Part shown: piece by piece, positions 16,071-24,476 of the stretch | Position numbering within the stretch: the first letter of the stretch is position 1 | Layout of the letters: each line of letters starts with the position of its first letter | Assembly: GCA_002328075.1 (NCBI GenBank) | Contig: DCVT01000039.1 | Location: 1-36,569, forward strand | DNA: 36,569 bases | Reading direction: 5' to 3' | From: Anaerolineales bacterium UBA2181 | Lineage (GTDB): Bacteria > Chloroflexota > Anaerolineae > Promineifilales > UBA4811 | Notes under the pieces: generated by a model | Databases searched by the model: none | What the model saw: only the letters and a program-made list of their open reading frames with translations | What the model was told of the DNA's origin: nothing | Program-made: the position numbers and the translations under genes

Positions 16071-17111
16071 TCAATCTCCTTCTGATTGCTGATTCACTGA
16101 TCCACTGAGACGCTGATTCAGTGACTCATGGATTCGCCGGCCCACCTGCGCTCGATGGGCTGCCGCGGCCAGGGCATCGGAGACGATGTGAGGGATCACA
16201 GCCAGCCGATATTCGCGCGAGGCGCGCATAACGCTGCTGCGCGGATTCGATTCGCGCTGGGCGATCCGCCCGGCCTCCTCAAACACCTCGATAGAGAGCG
16301 GTTTGCCCGCCAGGAACGACTCGGCCTCTTGGGCTCGGAATGGCCGCGGCGCGACCGGCCCAAGGGCGATTGTCGCCCGCTCGATGAGGTCCTCGGCCAT
16401 CACCTCCACTTGCCCCACCAGGTTGGGCACCCCCCCCTGCCCCCCCAGGTTGGGGGGATCATAAGGCATTGAGGCATTTTCTAGCACCAGCTTGACGGCG
16501 CAGTTGAGAATGGGCAGCACCAGCGAATCGCGCCGACCGACACGGCGCCAGGCGCTGCCCCAGCGCTTGCCCTGAGCCCTATCCAGGGGCGAGGTTGGCA
16601 GCGGGACACGGATGTGGGTTAAAATCTGGCGGGTGGGGTCGATAACCGACTGGCCCGGCCCGCGAAAGAGCGACGCGACCGGGCGCCACGCTGCCCCACC
16701 CGGTTCTGCCACCCGTGCCTCCGCCTCCAGCGCCAGCGCGACGATCGCGCCGTCAGCGGCCGGCATCGCCTGCACCAGGTTGCCCCCCCAGGTCGCGGCG
16801 GTCTGGATGCCCATGGCTCCCACCGCGCTCGCCGCCTCAGCCAGCGCCGGAACCCGCTGGCGGATCGCCAGGTGCTCCTTGAGGGCCGCAAAGGTGGTGG
16901 CGGCCCCCACGACCAACCACTCACCCGTCATCTCTATGTGGGCGAGTTCCGGGATGCGGCTGATATCCACCAGCGCCTGAGGGCACTTGACGCCACGGCG
17001 CAGGTCGGGTATCAGGTCGGTGCCGCCGGCGATGACCATCGCCTGGCCTTTGTGGGAGGCCAACAGCGCCAGGGCGTCGTCCAGGGTAGCTGGCGTGGTG
17101 TAGGCGGGCAT
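16071..17111 (-). CDS. FAD-binding subunit of a molybdenum hydroxylase (CoxM/XdhB type)
   Basis: 346 residues. The FAD-binding part shows MVIAGGTDLIPDLRRG (about residues 25-40) and TWGGNLVQAMPAADGAIVAL (about 107-126), the two flavin loops of the CO-dehydrogenase FAD-subunit family. A CO_deh_flav_C domain follows (ATIALGPVAPRP). It passes electrons from the iron-sulfur clusters to NAD or another acceptor. ATG 17111 is 3 bases after the stop of the large subunit. Oddities: an in-frame palindromic insertion reading PPNLGGQGGVPNLVGQ before the C-terminal domain, and a repetitive tail (HESLNQRLSGSVNQQSE) encoded by CTGATTCACTGAT-like repeats. Neither hits the FAD motifs. Confidence 0.88.
   Translation of the reverse strand: MPAYTTPATLDDALALLASHKGQAMVIAGGTDLIPDLRRGVKCPQALVDISRIPELAHIEMTGEWLVVGAATTFAALKEHLAIRQRVPALAEAASAVGAMGIQTAATWGGNLVQAMPAADGAIVALALEAEARVAEPGGAAWRPVASLFRGPGQSVIDPTRQILTHIRVPLPTSPLDRAQGKRWGSAWRRVGRRDSLVLPILNCAVKLVLENASMPYDPPNLGGQGGVPNLVGQVEVMAEDLIERATIALGPVAPRPFRAQEAESFLAGKPLSIEVFEEAGRIAQRESNPRSSVMRASREYRLAVIPHIVSDALAAAAHRAQVGRRIHESLNQRLSGSVNQQSEGD
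16421..16457. repeat. In-frame palindromic insert encoding PPNLGGQGG
   Basis: CCCCCCA-GGT-TGGGGGG at 16441-16457 is a perfect 7-bp stem with a 3-base loop, preceded by a related half at about 16421-16440. On the minus strand it reads PPNLGGQGGVPNLVGQ inside the FAD-subunit gene, where family members usually have a short turn. Confidence 0.55.
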
Positions 17112-17114
17112 CGG

Positions 17115-19934
17115 TCAGGAGCCTCCCGCGTTGCGGGTCCGTGGTCCCGCGTAGCAACCCTGTTGCGCCGGCGCAAGCTGGATGGCTTGAAGCACCCGCT
17201 CGGGTGTGGCCGGGATGGTGCGCAGCCGAACGCCGATGGCCCGCGATACAGCATTGATGATAGCGGGGGTGGAAGGGAGCATGGCCGCCTCGCCCAAACC
17301 TTTGACCCCGTACGGGCCGTGCCGGCTGGGCACCTCCACCAGGATGACTTGAAGCTCGGGCATGGATTGGGCGGTCGGCAGGTAATAGTCGCTCAATCCG
17401 GTCGTTTGGCCCGGCAACACCTCTTCCATCAGCGCCGCACCCAGCCCCATCAGCACCGCCCCTTCGATCTGCCCTTCGGCATCCAGCGGATTGACGGCCC
17501 GGCCGACATCGTGGGCGGCCACCATCCGCCGCACCTTCACTTCGCCGGTATCCAGACGGACCGACACATCGGCCAGGTGGGCGCCGGTGACGACAAGGGG
17601 GAGATATTCCGGCCGGATCTCGGCCGGAAACGCGGATGCCAGGTCGAAAAATCCGGCGACCCGCCTGGGCTTGCCCATGCGATCAAACTCACCGCCCACC
17701 TCGGCGAGCGAGACGCCGCGGCAATCGGCGCCGGCAGCTATCACCCGGTCCCGCTCAATGACCAGTGAGTCCGGATCGCAGTCCAGCAGCTCGGCGGCAG
17801 TCCCGAGCACCTCGCTTCTAAGGGCGGTCGAAACCTCTCTGACTGCACCGCCGACAAAGTAGGTGGCGCGGGAGGCGCCCTGTATGCCGCTGTACGGCAC
17901 CAGGGCAGTGTCGGCATTCACGACCTCGACCCATTCCCGGTCAACGCCGAACGCCTCGGCCGCCATCTGGCTCATCACCGTGTTGGTCCCCTGTCCATAA
18001 TCCGGTGCGGAGCAGCAAATGATCAGATGCCCATCCTGAGCCAGCTCGGCGTGGGCTTCGATCCGGACCGAGCCGGACTTGCCAAACCGGTACCACATAC
18101 CGGCCAGCCCGACCCCGCGACGCAGCGGATGACCGACCCGGCTTTGGTTCCACTGCCGGGCCTCCTCGAGAAAGCGCTGGTACTGCGGCCGGACCGCCTC
18201 GAGGACCTCGCGATACCCCAGCGACTCGCCCACCGGGTGGCCCAGGAAGGACCAGTCCTTCTCGGTAATTGCATTGCGAAGCCGCAGATCCAGGGGATCG
18301 AGGCCCAGCTCCTGGGCCAGCTCGTCCAGCGTGCACTCGAGCGCGAAATTGGACTGGCCAGTGCCAAAACCTCGGAACTGCCCCCCCTTGGGGCCGTTGG
18401 TGTAGACGGAGCGGGCCCTCCCGTCCACCGCCGGCCAGCGATAAGGTCCGCCGCTGGCGGTGAGGGCAAAGTTGGGGATATACTGTCCGTGGCCGTCATA
18501 GCCACCGGTGTTGCAGTCGATGCGGACGTGAACGCCGGTCAGCCGGCCGTCGGCTGTCGCCCCCATACGGTAGCGCACGCGATAAGGGTGGCGCTTGGGC
18601 GAGGCATCAAAGGACTCGCGGCGGGTGTAGACCAGGCGTACCGGCCGGCGCGTGTGGAAAACCCCGAGCGCGGTGGCAATGAACGGCCAGGGGTCCTGCT
18701 TGCCGCCAAACGAGCCGCCGGTGGGCGGAACGATCACCCGAATCTGGTCCGGCGGCAGAGCCAGCGCATCGGCGATATAGCCCCGCTGAAAATTAGGCTC
18801 GTGGCAGCCCCCGATTACTGTGATCCGGTCCTCTTCGTCGAGGTACCCCAGCAGCGCCTCGCGTTCCAGCGCCGCGTGTTCCAGGAAGGCCGTCTCATAG
18901 CAGCTCTCAAGGCAGTGATCCGAGGCCGTCAGGGTGGCCTCCAGATCGCCGTGCTGGAGATCCCAGGTCGCTAATTGGTTATGCTCGCCGGCGATAGGAA
19001 CGGCTCCATCGGCAAGGACGGTATCCAGATCAAAGGCGTGCGGTAGCGGCTCCAAGTCAGCCTGCAGGATAGCCAGTGCCCGCTCTGCCTGCTCCGGGCT
19101 CTCGGCAATCACCAGAGCGATGGGCGCCCCAATCGTGCGCAGGGTTGCGCCGGCCGGCGGGAGAACCGGCTCGTCCTGGCTGTAATAGGCAAAGCCGTTC
19201 GAACCAGGGACATCGGCAGCCGTCAGGATGCGGATAACTCCTGGCAGCTCACCGGCCTCTGCCAGCGATGAAGGACGAAGGACGGAGGATGAAGAGAGGC
19301 GGGCGTGGGGAAGGGGGCTGCGCAGCACGCGGCTGTGAAGCATGCCTGGCAGGGTCAGGTCCTCGGCGTAACGGGCCTTGCCTGTCACCTTATCCAGCGA
19401 GTCGCTGCGCAGCGCACTGCCGCCAATGGGCCGCGGGCCGGCGTGGGCTGCGTTTAGGTGGGGTGCATCGCCGCGCAGCCGGGCGGCCGCCAGCTCGACT
19501 GCCTGCACGATCTTGGCATAGCCGGTGCAGCGGCAGAGGTTGCCCTCCAGCGCTGCGATGATCTCGGGGCGACTGGGGCATAATGTGCGGTGCAGCAGCG
19601 CCTTGGCCGATAGCAGCATGCCGGGGGTGCAGTAACCACACTGGACTGCCCCAACCTCGACAAAGGCGGCCTGCAGCGGGTGCAACCCATCGGGGCCGGC
19701 CAACCCTTCCACCGTGAGCACCTCTCGACCAGCAACCTTGCCCAAGGGGGTCAGGCACGAGCGGACCGGGTGACCATCCAGAAGGACGGTGCACGCGCCG
19801 CATTCCCCCTCGTGATCGCAGCCCTGCTTGGTGCCGGTCAGACCCAGCTCGCCGCGCAGAACATCCAGGAGCGGCGTCGCCGGGTCGCTTTGGGCGATGA
19901 CCTGACTACCATTGAGGGTGAATGAGATGGCCAT
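17115..19934 (-). CDS. Molybdenum hydroxylase large protein (2Fe-2S domain fused to Mo-binding subunit)
   Basis: 939 residues, xanthine dehydrogenase/aldehyde oxidase family. Residues 1-160 form the 2Fe-2S subunit: GCDHEGECGACTVLLDG (first cluster; five residues between the first two Cys by my count, where four is usual) and CGYCTPG...EGNLCRCTGY (second cluster). The Mo-pterin part follows with GGSFGGKQDPW, GGQFRGFGTGQSNFALE, DYGQGTNTVMSQMAAEAFG and the catalytic-Glu segment GVKGLGEAAMLPSTPAI. It would hydroxylate a heterocycle or oxidise an aldehyde with water as oxygen donor; the substrate is unknown. I chose ATG 19934 because similarity begins at once, although its ribosome binding site is weak. 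An odd repeat-like segment (SSSSVLRPSSLAEAGELPG) replaces a short loop near residue 225. It forms an operon with the FAD subunit. Confidence 0.88.
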   Translation of the reverse strand: MAISFTLNGSQVIAQSDPATPLLDVLRGELGLTGTKQGCDHEGECGACTVLLDGHPVRSCLTPLGKVAGREVLTVEGLAGPDGLHPLQAAFVEVGAVQCGYCTPGMLLSAKALLHRTLCPSRPEIIAALEGNLCRCTGYAKIVQAVELAAARLRGDAPHLNAAHAGPRPIGGSALRSDSLDKVTGKARYAEDLTLPGMLHSRVLRSPLPHARLSSSSVLRPSSLAEAGELPGVIRILTAADVPGSNGFAYYSQDEPVLPPAGATLRTIGAPIALVIAESPEQAERALAILQADLEPLPHAFDLDTVLADGAVPIAGEHNQLATWDLQHGDLEATLTASDHCLESCYETAFLEHAALEREALLGYLDEEDRITVIGGCHEPNFQRGYIADALALPPDQIRVIVPPTGGSFGGKQDPWPFIATALGVFHTRRPVRLVYTRRESFDASPKRHPYRVRYRMGATADGRLTGVHVRIDCNTGGYDGHGQYIPNFALTASGGPYRWPAVDGRARSVYTNGPKGGQFRGFGTGQSNFALECTLDELAQELGLDPLDLRLRNAITEKDWSFLGHPVGESLGYREVLEAVRPQYQRFLEEARQWNQSRVGHPLRRGVGLAGMWYRFGKSGSVRIEAHAELAQDGHLIICCSAPDYGQGTNTVMSQMAAEAFGVDREWVEVVNADTALVPYSGIQGASRATYFVGGAVREVSTALRSEVLGTAAELLDCDPDSLVIERDRVIAAGADCRGVSLAEVGGEFDRMGKPRRVAGFFDLASAFPAEIRPEYLPLVVTGAHLADVSVRLDTGEVKVRRMVAAHDVGRAVNPLDAEGQIEGAVLMGLGAALMEEVLPGQTTGLSDYYLPTAQSMPELQVILVEVPSRHGPYGVKGLGEAAMLPSTPAIINAVSRAIGVRLRTIPATPERVLQAIQLAPAQQGCYAGPRTRNAGGS
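19264..19302. repeat. Low-complexity GAAGGAC-type repeat inside the Mo-subunit gene
   Basis: The plus strand reads GATGAAGGACGAAGGACGG then AGGATGAAGAG, a run of imperfect GAAGGAC/GGATGAAG units. On the minus strand it adds about ten Ser/Leu/Arg/Pro residues (SSSVLRPSSL) in frame between PHARL and AEAGELPG. Confidence 0.45.
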
Positions 19935-20272
19935 TGCTGAGAAATGCAGAGCGTCCAACACCAGGCAGGTTACCCCACCCTCACCTACCGCCGCGCCAGT
20001 CGATGGCGGGACCGCACCCCATGGTCCGCATCGGCGCAGCAAAAAGCGGGGTCGCGGCGCTCCGGAGGCAGGTGGCGCTTGGCAGCGAGTGTCGGGACAT
20101 GGGGAACCTGGACACCAATGTGAATCGCTAGGTATTGTATATATATTGCATTACGCAATCCGGTTGTCAATCCACCCGGCGCAAGATACTGCGCTCAACG
20201 CCGGTCGGCCAGGACAGGAACTGGCCGCCTCCAAGCCATCGCCATCTCGCCTACCTGCCCCACCCACCTCGA
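19935..20272 (-). promoter_or_regulatory. Internal promoter, operator dyad and long leader before the molybdenum hydroxylase genes
   Basis: On the minus strand TTGACA (20165-20170) is followed by an AT-rich -10 region (TATATA at 20140-20145, TACAAT at 20134-20139). A perfect dyad ATTGC-GTAAT-GCAAT (20145-20159) fills the spacer and touches the -10 region, as a repressor site would. About 190 bases lie between this promoter and ATG 19934. I looked for a cobalamin riboswitch in that leader and did not find the conserved boxes. Spacing to TATATA is 19 bases, longer than ideal. Confidence 0.45.
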
Positions 20273-21784
20273 TCACGGTGCGGACGACAAGGGAGGTGTC
20301 TGGGCAAGCCGCGCCTCGGCCTCTCGCAACACTTGGTCAATCTGGCCGGCGGCGCCTTCCGGCAGCGGCAACGGCTCGTGCTCCGCCAGAATCTGCTGCA
20401 CCCGCGCCCGAGCCCGTTCGCTCATGCCCGCCGATCCGGCCGCCTGCCACTGGTCCCACGGCTGGCGATCCATGAGCCGCGTCATGTATACCTCTCGCCG
20501 CACGCCTCGGGCGGTTTCCTTGCAGGAGATGAACTCGCCGCCCGGACCAACCCGGTCGATCAGGTCGAGCGTCGCCGCCAGATCGCCAATCTCGATACCT
20601 CGGGTAATCCGGCGCGTCATGCCAATGATCTCGTCCGCCATCACCAACATCTCCAAGGAGCCGATGTTGGCGCTGTCCAACATACCGACGTCGTGCGGCA
20701 GCGTAGAACCGCTAAGTTGGGAAAAGATCACCTGGAAGGCACACTCGATGCCGGCCTGGGCGTCCAGGGTTTTCGCCTCAGACGCGCCGGCCGTCCCCAT
20801 GTATGGGAGCCCCAACTGCCGGGTGATTTCGGACATAGCCGCGCTGAAAAGGCTCATCTCGGGCGCCCCGTAGGGCATCCGACCCGATGCTGGGTCGAGT
20901 GCTGTTGGCACGCTGCCGATACAGGTTGGCGTCCCCCGCTTGTAGAGCTGGATGATCGCCAGACCGCTCAGAATTGCCCCCAGGTTGATGATCAGTGTGC
21001 CAGCGCCGCCGATGGGGGCTGTTACGCCGGCGGTGCCCCCACCCATGTAGACGATGGGCAGGCCACGATCCGCCATCCAAAAGACGTTGGCCAACTCGGC
21101 TTCCGTGTGCATCAGAGGCGCCTGGCAGGTCGCCAAAAAGGCGACAAACGGTCGCTCGCGGAAAGCGTCTTCTCTGCCGGCAGCAGCCACGGCAATCCGG
21201 TAAATATCGGCAACGTTGTCCAGCGAGAAAGCCCAGGCCACGATCGGCTTGCCGGTGTTGGCCACCATGGCGGCAAACTCATAGGCGGGCGCCAAATTGG
21301 GCGGCACGTCGTCCGGCAAGGCCAGCCCCATGACATAGTCAATATGCTCCAGCGCGTCACAGACCCTCGCTGTCAAGCCTGGGTCTCCCCGCTGAGAGCG
21401 GCGCCTTTCGCCGGTCTCGGGCTCCACAAAATAGGGACAGGTTGGGCCGGCACCGAAATGGGCCTGGCCCTCGGCGGCCTCGATCCGCAGATGTATGCGG
21501 GGATCCCTCCCCCAGAGCGAGAACGACCGTGGTGCGGCGGCAATAGCGTCTCGTATAAGGCTCGGTGGGATTCGCACCCGTAATCCCTGGACGCTGGCGC
21601 CAGCTAGAGCCAGCAGCTCCCGCGCCTGAGCATTGAGCACATCGACGCCGGTCCGGTTCAGGCACTCGAGCGTCGCCTGGACCAGGAGCTCGATCTGCAA
21701 TTCGGAAAGGAGACGGAATTGCGGCATGTGAATGGGCGCACTCTCGGGCTGTGCCGATTGGCTCACGGTTGATCCTCGGTTCAT
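20273..21784 (-). CDS. MttB-family methyltransferase, divergent copy 3
   Basis: 503 residues from ATG 21784, which overlaps the stop of the upstream MmgE/PrpD gene (ATGA). Motifs are MPQFRLLSELQIELLVQATL at the N-terminus, GAGPTCPYFVEPETGERRRS, APIGGAGTLIINLGAILSGL, DVGMLDSANIGSLEMLVMAD and DRVGPGGEFISCKETA. This is the same TIM-barrel family as the other three copies but clearly distant, so probably acting on a different methylated substrate or partner. No in-frame TAG, hence not a pyrrolysine enzyme. A longer upstream frame runs across the PrpD gene and has no support. It ends 339 bases before the hydroxylase start, with a likely promoter between. Confidence 0.85.
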   Translation of the reverse strand: MNRGSTVSQSAQPESAPIHMPQFRLLSELQIELLVQATLECLNRTGVDVLNAQARELLALAGASVQGLRVRIPPSLIRDAIAAAPRSFSLWGRDPRIHLRIEAAEGQAHFGAGPTCPYFVEPETGERRRSQRGDPGLTARVCDALEHIDYVMGLALPDDVPPNLAPAYEFAAMVANTGKPIVAWAFSLDNVADIYRIAVAAAGREDAFRERPFVAFLATCQAPLMHTEAELANVFWMADRGLPIVYMGGGTAGVTAPIGGAGTLIINLGAILSGLAIIQLYKRGTPTCIGSVPTALDPASGRMPYGAPEMSLFSAAMSEITRQLGLPYMGTAGASEAKTLDAQAGIECAFQVIFSQLSGSTLPHDVGMLDSANIGSLEMLVMADEIIGMTRRITRGIEIGDLAATLDLIDRVGPGGEFISCKETARGVRREVYMTRLMDRQPWDQWQAAGSAGMSERARARVQQILAEHEPLPLPEGAAGQIDQVLREAEARLAQTPPLSSAP

Positions 21785-23184
21785 CTTAATTCGCTTCCGG
21801 ACTCTCTCCGAGTCAGTGGCCCGTGCTGGGAAATCCTCGACTGTCCGGCTTGTTGGGGTGCCTGCAGTGGCTGCAGCAGCTCCCGCACCGACGGCAACGC
21901 TTCTGCTTCGGCCACCTGACGGATCAGCCCCTCCACAACCGGAGCCTCCAGGACATGCCCGACGAGCCAGCGGAACTTGGCCTCCAGCGCCGCCCCGTCC
22001 CAACGGTCGGCCGCCCGTTCCACCATGCCCGAGTCCAGGATGCGCCCGTCCTCCAGCGTGATTTCCACGGCGCTATGCATTCGCAGATCCATCTCCTTTG
22101 CCTCGCGGTACAACCGGTCTGCTTCCGGGTCCAGCACCAGCTCGATCTTGTCCACCAGCGCTCGCGCCCGCGGGTCCCCCAGGCGGTGTTCCAGAACCTG
22201 GTTCGGTCCCAATTCGCCATCGAGTAGGAGACAGGCCAGCGGCCACCGGACGTTGAACTGCGCTTCGTCTGTTGTCGTGGGGCAGCCCTGGTACAGCAAC
22301 ACCGCTTCCTCAAAGGTCCGAACCTGGATGTGCTTGATCGCGTCCACCGAAAGGGCGTTTTCACGCATCAGGTTCAGCGCCGCCAGGCACGCCGGATGCC
22401 CCCAAGCACAGGAACACCACGCCTTGTAGAAGACCCAATCGGTCATCCAGTAGCGCTCACCAATGTCCTCGACCCACTCTCGGTACCGGTCGAATCCCAG
22501 AATACAGGGGATCCCGGTGAACCCCCGGCCTGCCAGCTCGGCCGAGGTCACGCCCGTCATCGCGCCCCAGCCGATGGCATGTTTGACCATGGTGGGATGG
22601 CGAACATTGCGCATGACCGGCGCGTTGGGGGCATGATACTCCGCGATCCCCAGGGCGTGCTTGACCTTGTTATGGTCCAGACCAAGCAGGTGGGCGGCAA
22701 CCGCCGCGCAGGCCACTGATCCCCAGGCGCCATCGCCCTGGTAGATCTCGTGATGGTCGTGCCAGCAGCGCCCGGTGCGGATGGCCACTTCGTAGCCAAC
22801 CACCAGCGCCTCCAGCAGCGCCGCCCCGCTGGCGCCGCTCTCCTCGGCCACCGCCAGCGCCGCGGGGATGAGCTGGGCGCCGGGGTGGCCGCGGGTAAAG
22901 ATCGCATCATCGTCAATATCGAGCGCGTTGCCGGCGCAGGCGTTGGCAAAGGCCGCCCCGGGCGCTCGAGCGCGCAGCCCGCGGAGCAAGATGGTCGCCC
23001 CCTCGCCGCGCCAACTCTCAGCCGCATAGCCGGCCGCAATGCGGCTCACCGGGGTCAGGGTCCCGGCCAACGCAGCCCCAAGGCCGTCCAGAAGACACCA
23101 TCTTGCCCTCTGTTGGGCCTCAGGGGGGATCGATTCCCATTTCAGATTCCGGATGAAACCGGCGACACGATCCATGGTGTTCAT
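21781..23184 (-). CDS. MmgE/PrpD family protein, copy 1
   Basis: 467 residues of the family that includes 2-methylcitrate dehydratase, cis-aconitate decarboxylase and iminodisuccinate lyase. Recognisable segments are RARWCLLDGLGAALAG (about residues 26-41), FANACAGNALDIDDDAIFTR, HPGAQLIPAALAVAEESGAS, LGIAEYHAPNAPVMRN, TMVKHAIGWGAMTGVTSAEL and GRGFTGIPCILGFDRYREWV. Family members add or remove water or cleave C-C/C-N bonds in carboxylic acids; the substrate here is unknown. ATG 23184 has GAGGAAG upstream; the longer frame adds an unrelated 15 residues. The end overlaps the methyltransferase start by 4 bases. No insertion of the palindromic repeat, unlike copy 2. Confidence 0.85.
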   Translation of the reverse strand: MNTMDRVAGFIRNLKWESIPPEAQQRARWCLLDGLGAALAGTLTPVSRIAAGYAAESWRGEGATILLRGLRARAPGAAFANACAGNALDIDDDAIFTRGHPGAQLIPAALAVAEESGASGAALLEALVVGYEVAIRTGRCWHDHHEIYQGDGAWGSVACAAVAAHLLGLDHNKVKHALGIAEYHAPNAPVMRNVRHPTMVKHAIGWGAMTGVTSAELAGRGFTGIPCILGFDRYREWVEDIGERYWMTDWVFYKAWCSCAWGHPACLAALNLMRENALSVDAIKHIQVRTFEEAVLLYQGCPTTTDEAQFNVRWPLACLLLDGELGPNQVLEHRLGDPRARALVDKIELVLDPEADRLYREAKEMDLRMHSAVEITLEDGRILDSGMVERAADRWDGAALEAKFRWLVGHVLEAPVVEGLIRQVAEAEALPSVRELLQPLQAPQQAGQSRISQHGPLTRRESGSELR

Positions 23185-23278
23185 CGTCTTCCTCGTCTTG
23201 GCGGCGGGATCGGGAAAACCAGGGGGCACGCCACCAACCTCACCCTGGGGCGGGGATCCCGACCAGACCGGCGTTGAG

Positions 23279-24400
23279 TCAGCTAGTTGCGTTGGGATCG
23301 CAGGTCATCAGCAGGTTCTTGACCTGTGTCAGGTTGAGACCGGCGAGACCCAGGTCCTCCAAGGTCGGCCCCATACCCCAGTAATCGGTTTCCAACATGA
23401 TCCCGAGGACCTCAACGATAGCTCTGGTGGCGGCGAGATCAATTCCCAGGGAATCCGCCATCCGGACCATCGGCACGTACGAGTACACAAGATCCTCGTC
23501 GATGAGCTGCTTGACATAGTCGGAGGTGGCATACCAGTCTATGGTATCAGACTTGCGCATGATCTGCGCCATGTCGTCGCCCTTGTACCCGTACGTTCCG
23601 CAATAGTAACTGATCTGGGATTCAAATCGCTCGCTGCCCAGGAGCCTGGCAAGCCTTTCTCTATCTGCATCGTAGGCATTCAGAAGGCGAGAGCCCATGG
23701 AGGTGGCCATGGCGCCCAGCTTGCCGCCTCGAAAACGGTCAAAATAGAGCCCGGCCATCGGAATGGTCATGGGCGCAGTCATGGCCGGATTCCCGCCGGA
23801 CGCGACATCAATATCCAGTACGGTCTCGACCTTTTCGAACTGCGAGTAAACCTGCCGCAGAATGGCAAACACGTGATCGCTCTCCCGGCCGGGAAGGGCC
23901 GCCACCCGGAAATTCCTCTTGTAACGGGTGATGTGCACCCGGTTGCCACCGTCTCTCTGGGCAGCATACGGCATGATGTTGGATTCTGCCAGGATGATTT
24001 TGGCTGGTAACGAACGCATACGGGGCAGAAGTCGCAGACAGGCCCAGTAGGCGGTGTTGAACAAGACAATCTGGCCGTCGCAGAGATACGGCGCTACGGC
24101 GTCAAAGAACGCAGCGTGGTACATGGCAGGGACGGTAATCATGATGACGTCCGCGCCCGCCACCGCTTCCTCCGGATCGGTCGTGGCTTTTTCCAACGCA
24201 ACGAATCCAGTCCTGCCCGACGTCGTCTCGGATGTTGGCGTGACCTCAATACCGCCGGCATCCTGTATGGGCCGTATCAGCCCATTGAGGCTGTCCAATT
24301 CAAAGAGACGCACCGCGAACCCTTTAAAGGCCGAGTCTGCGGCGATCGACAGCCCTGCGTTTCCACTTCCGCACACGGCCAATTTGGGCAAACCAGTCAT
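23279..24400 (-). CDS. NAD/NADP octopine/nopaline dehydrogenase family protein, copy 1
   Basis: 373 residues. The N-terminal Rossmann fold shows KLAVCGSGNAGLSIAADSAF (GxGxxG, residues about 6-25) and ADVIMITVPAMYHAAFFDAV. The C-terminal all-helical domain of opine dehydrogenases follows (GNPAMTAPMTIPMAGLYFDR, YSYVPMVRMADSLGIDLAAT). Opine dehydrogenases reductively join, or oxidatively split, an amino acid and a keto acid at a secondary amine. ATG 24400 has AGAGAGGAG directly upstream. It follows its paralogue by 76 bases and precedes PrpD copy 1 by 94. In this cluster it more likely splits a secondary amine than makes one (inference). Confidence 0.82.
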   Translation of the reverse strand: MTGLPKLAVCGSGNAGLSIAADSAFKGFAVRLFELDSLNGLIRPIQDAGGIEVTPTSETTSGRTGFVALEKATTDPEEAVAGADVIMITVPAMYHAAFFDAVAPYLCDGQIVLFNTAYWACLRLLPRMRSLPAKIILAESNIMPYAAQRDGGNRVHITRYKRNFRVAALPGRESDHVFAILRQVYSQFEKVETVLDIDVASGGNPAMTAPMTIPMAGLYFDRFRGGKLGAMATSMGSRLLNAYDADRERLARLLGSERFESQISYYCGTYGYKGDDMAQIMRKSDTIDWYATSDYVKQLIDEDLVYSYVPMVRMADSLGIDLAATRAIVEVLGIMLETDYWGMGPTLEDLGLAGLNLTQVKNLLMTCDPNATS

Positions 24401-24476
24401 ACTCTCCTCTCTTTCATGTTGCACTACCAAGGATCACGTTCGATCGGCCAGTTGGCCAGCCCGGCCTACCTGCGGC

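Noticed and set aside
19935..20130. Cobalamin riboswitch in the hydroxylase leader
   Set aside because: I could not find the B12 box or the other conserved cobalamin riboswitch segments on the minus strand.
20135..21583. Plus-strand frame of 482 codons opposite methyltransferase copy 3
   Set aside because: It arises from the high-GC third positions of the minus-strand gene; no start signal, no recognisable domain.
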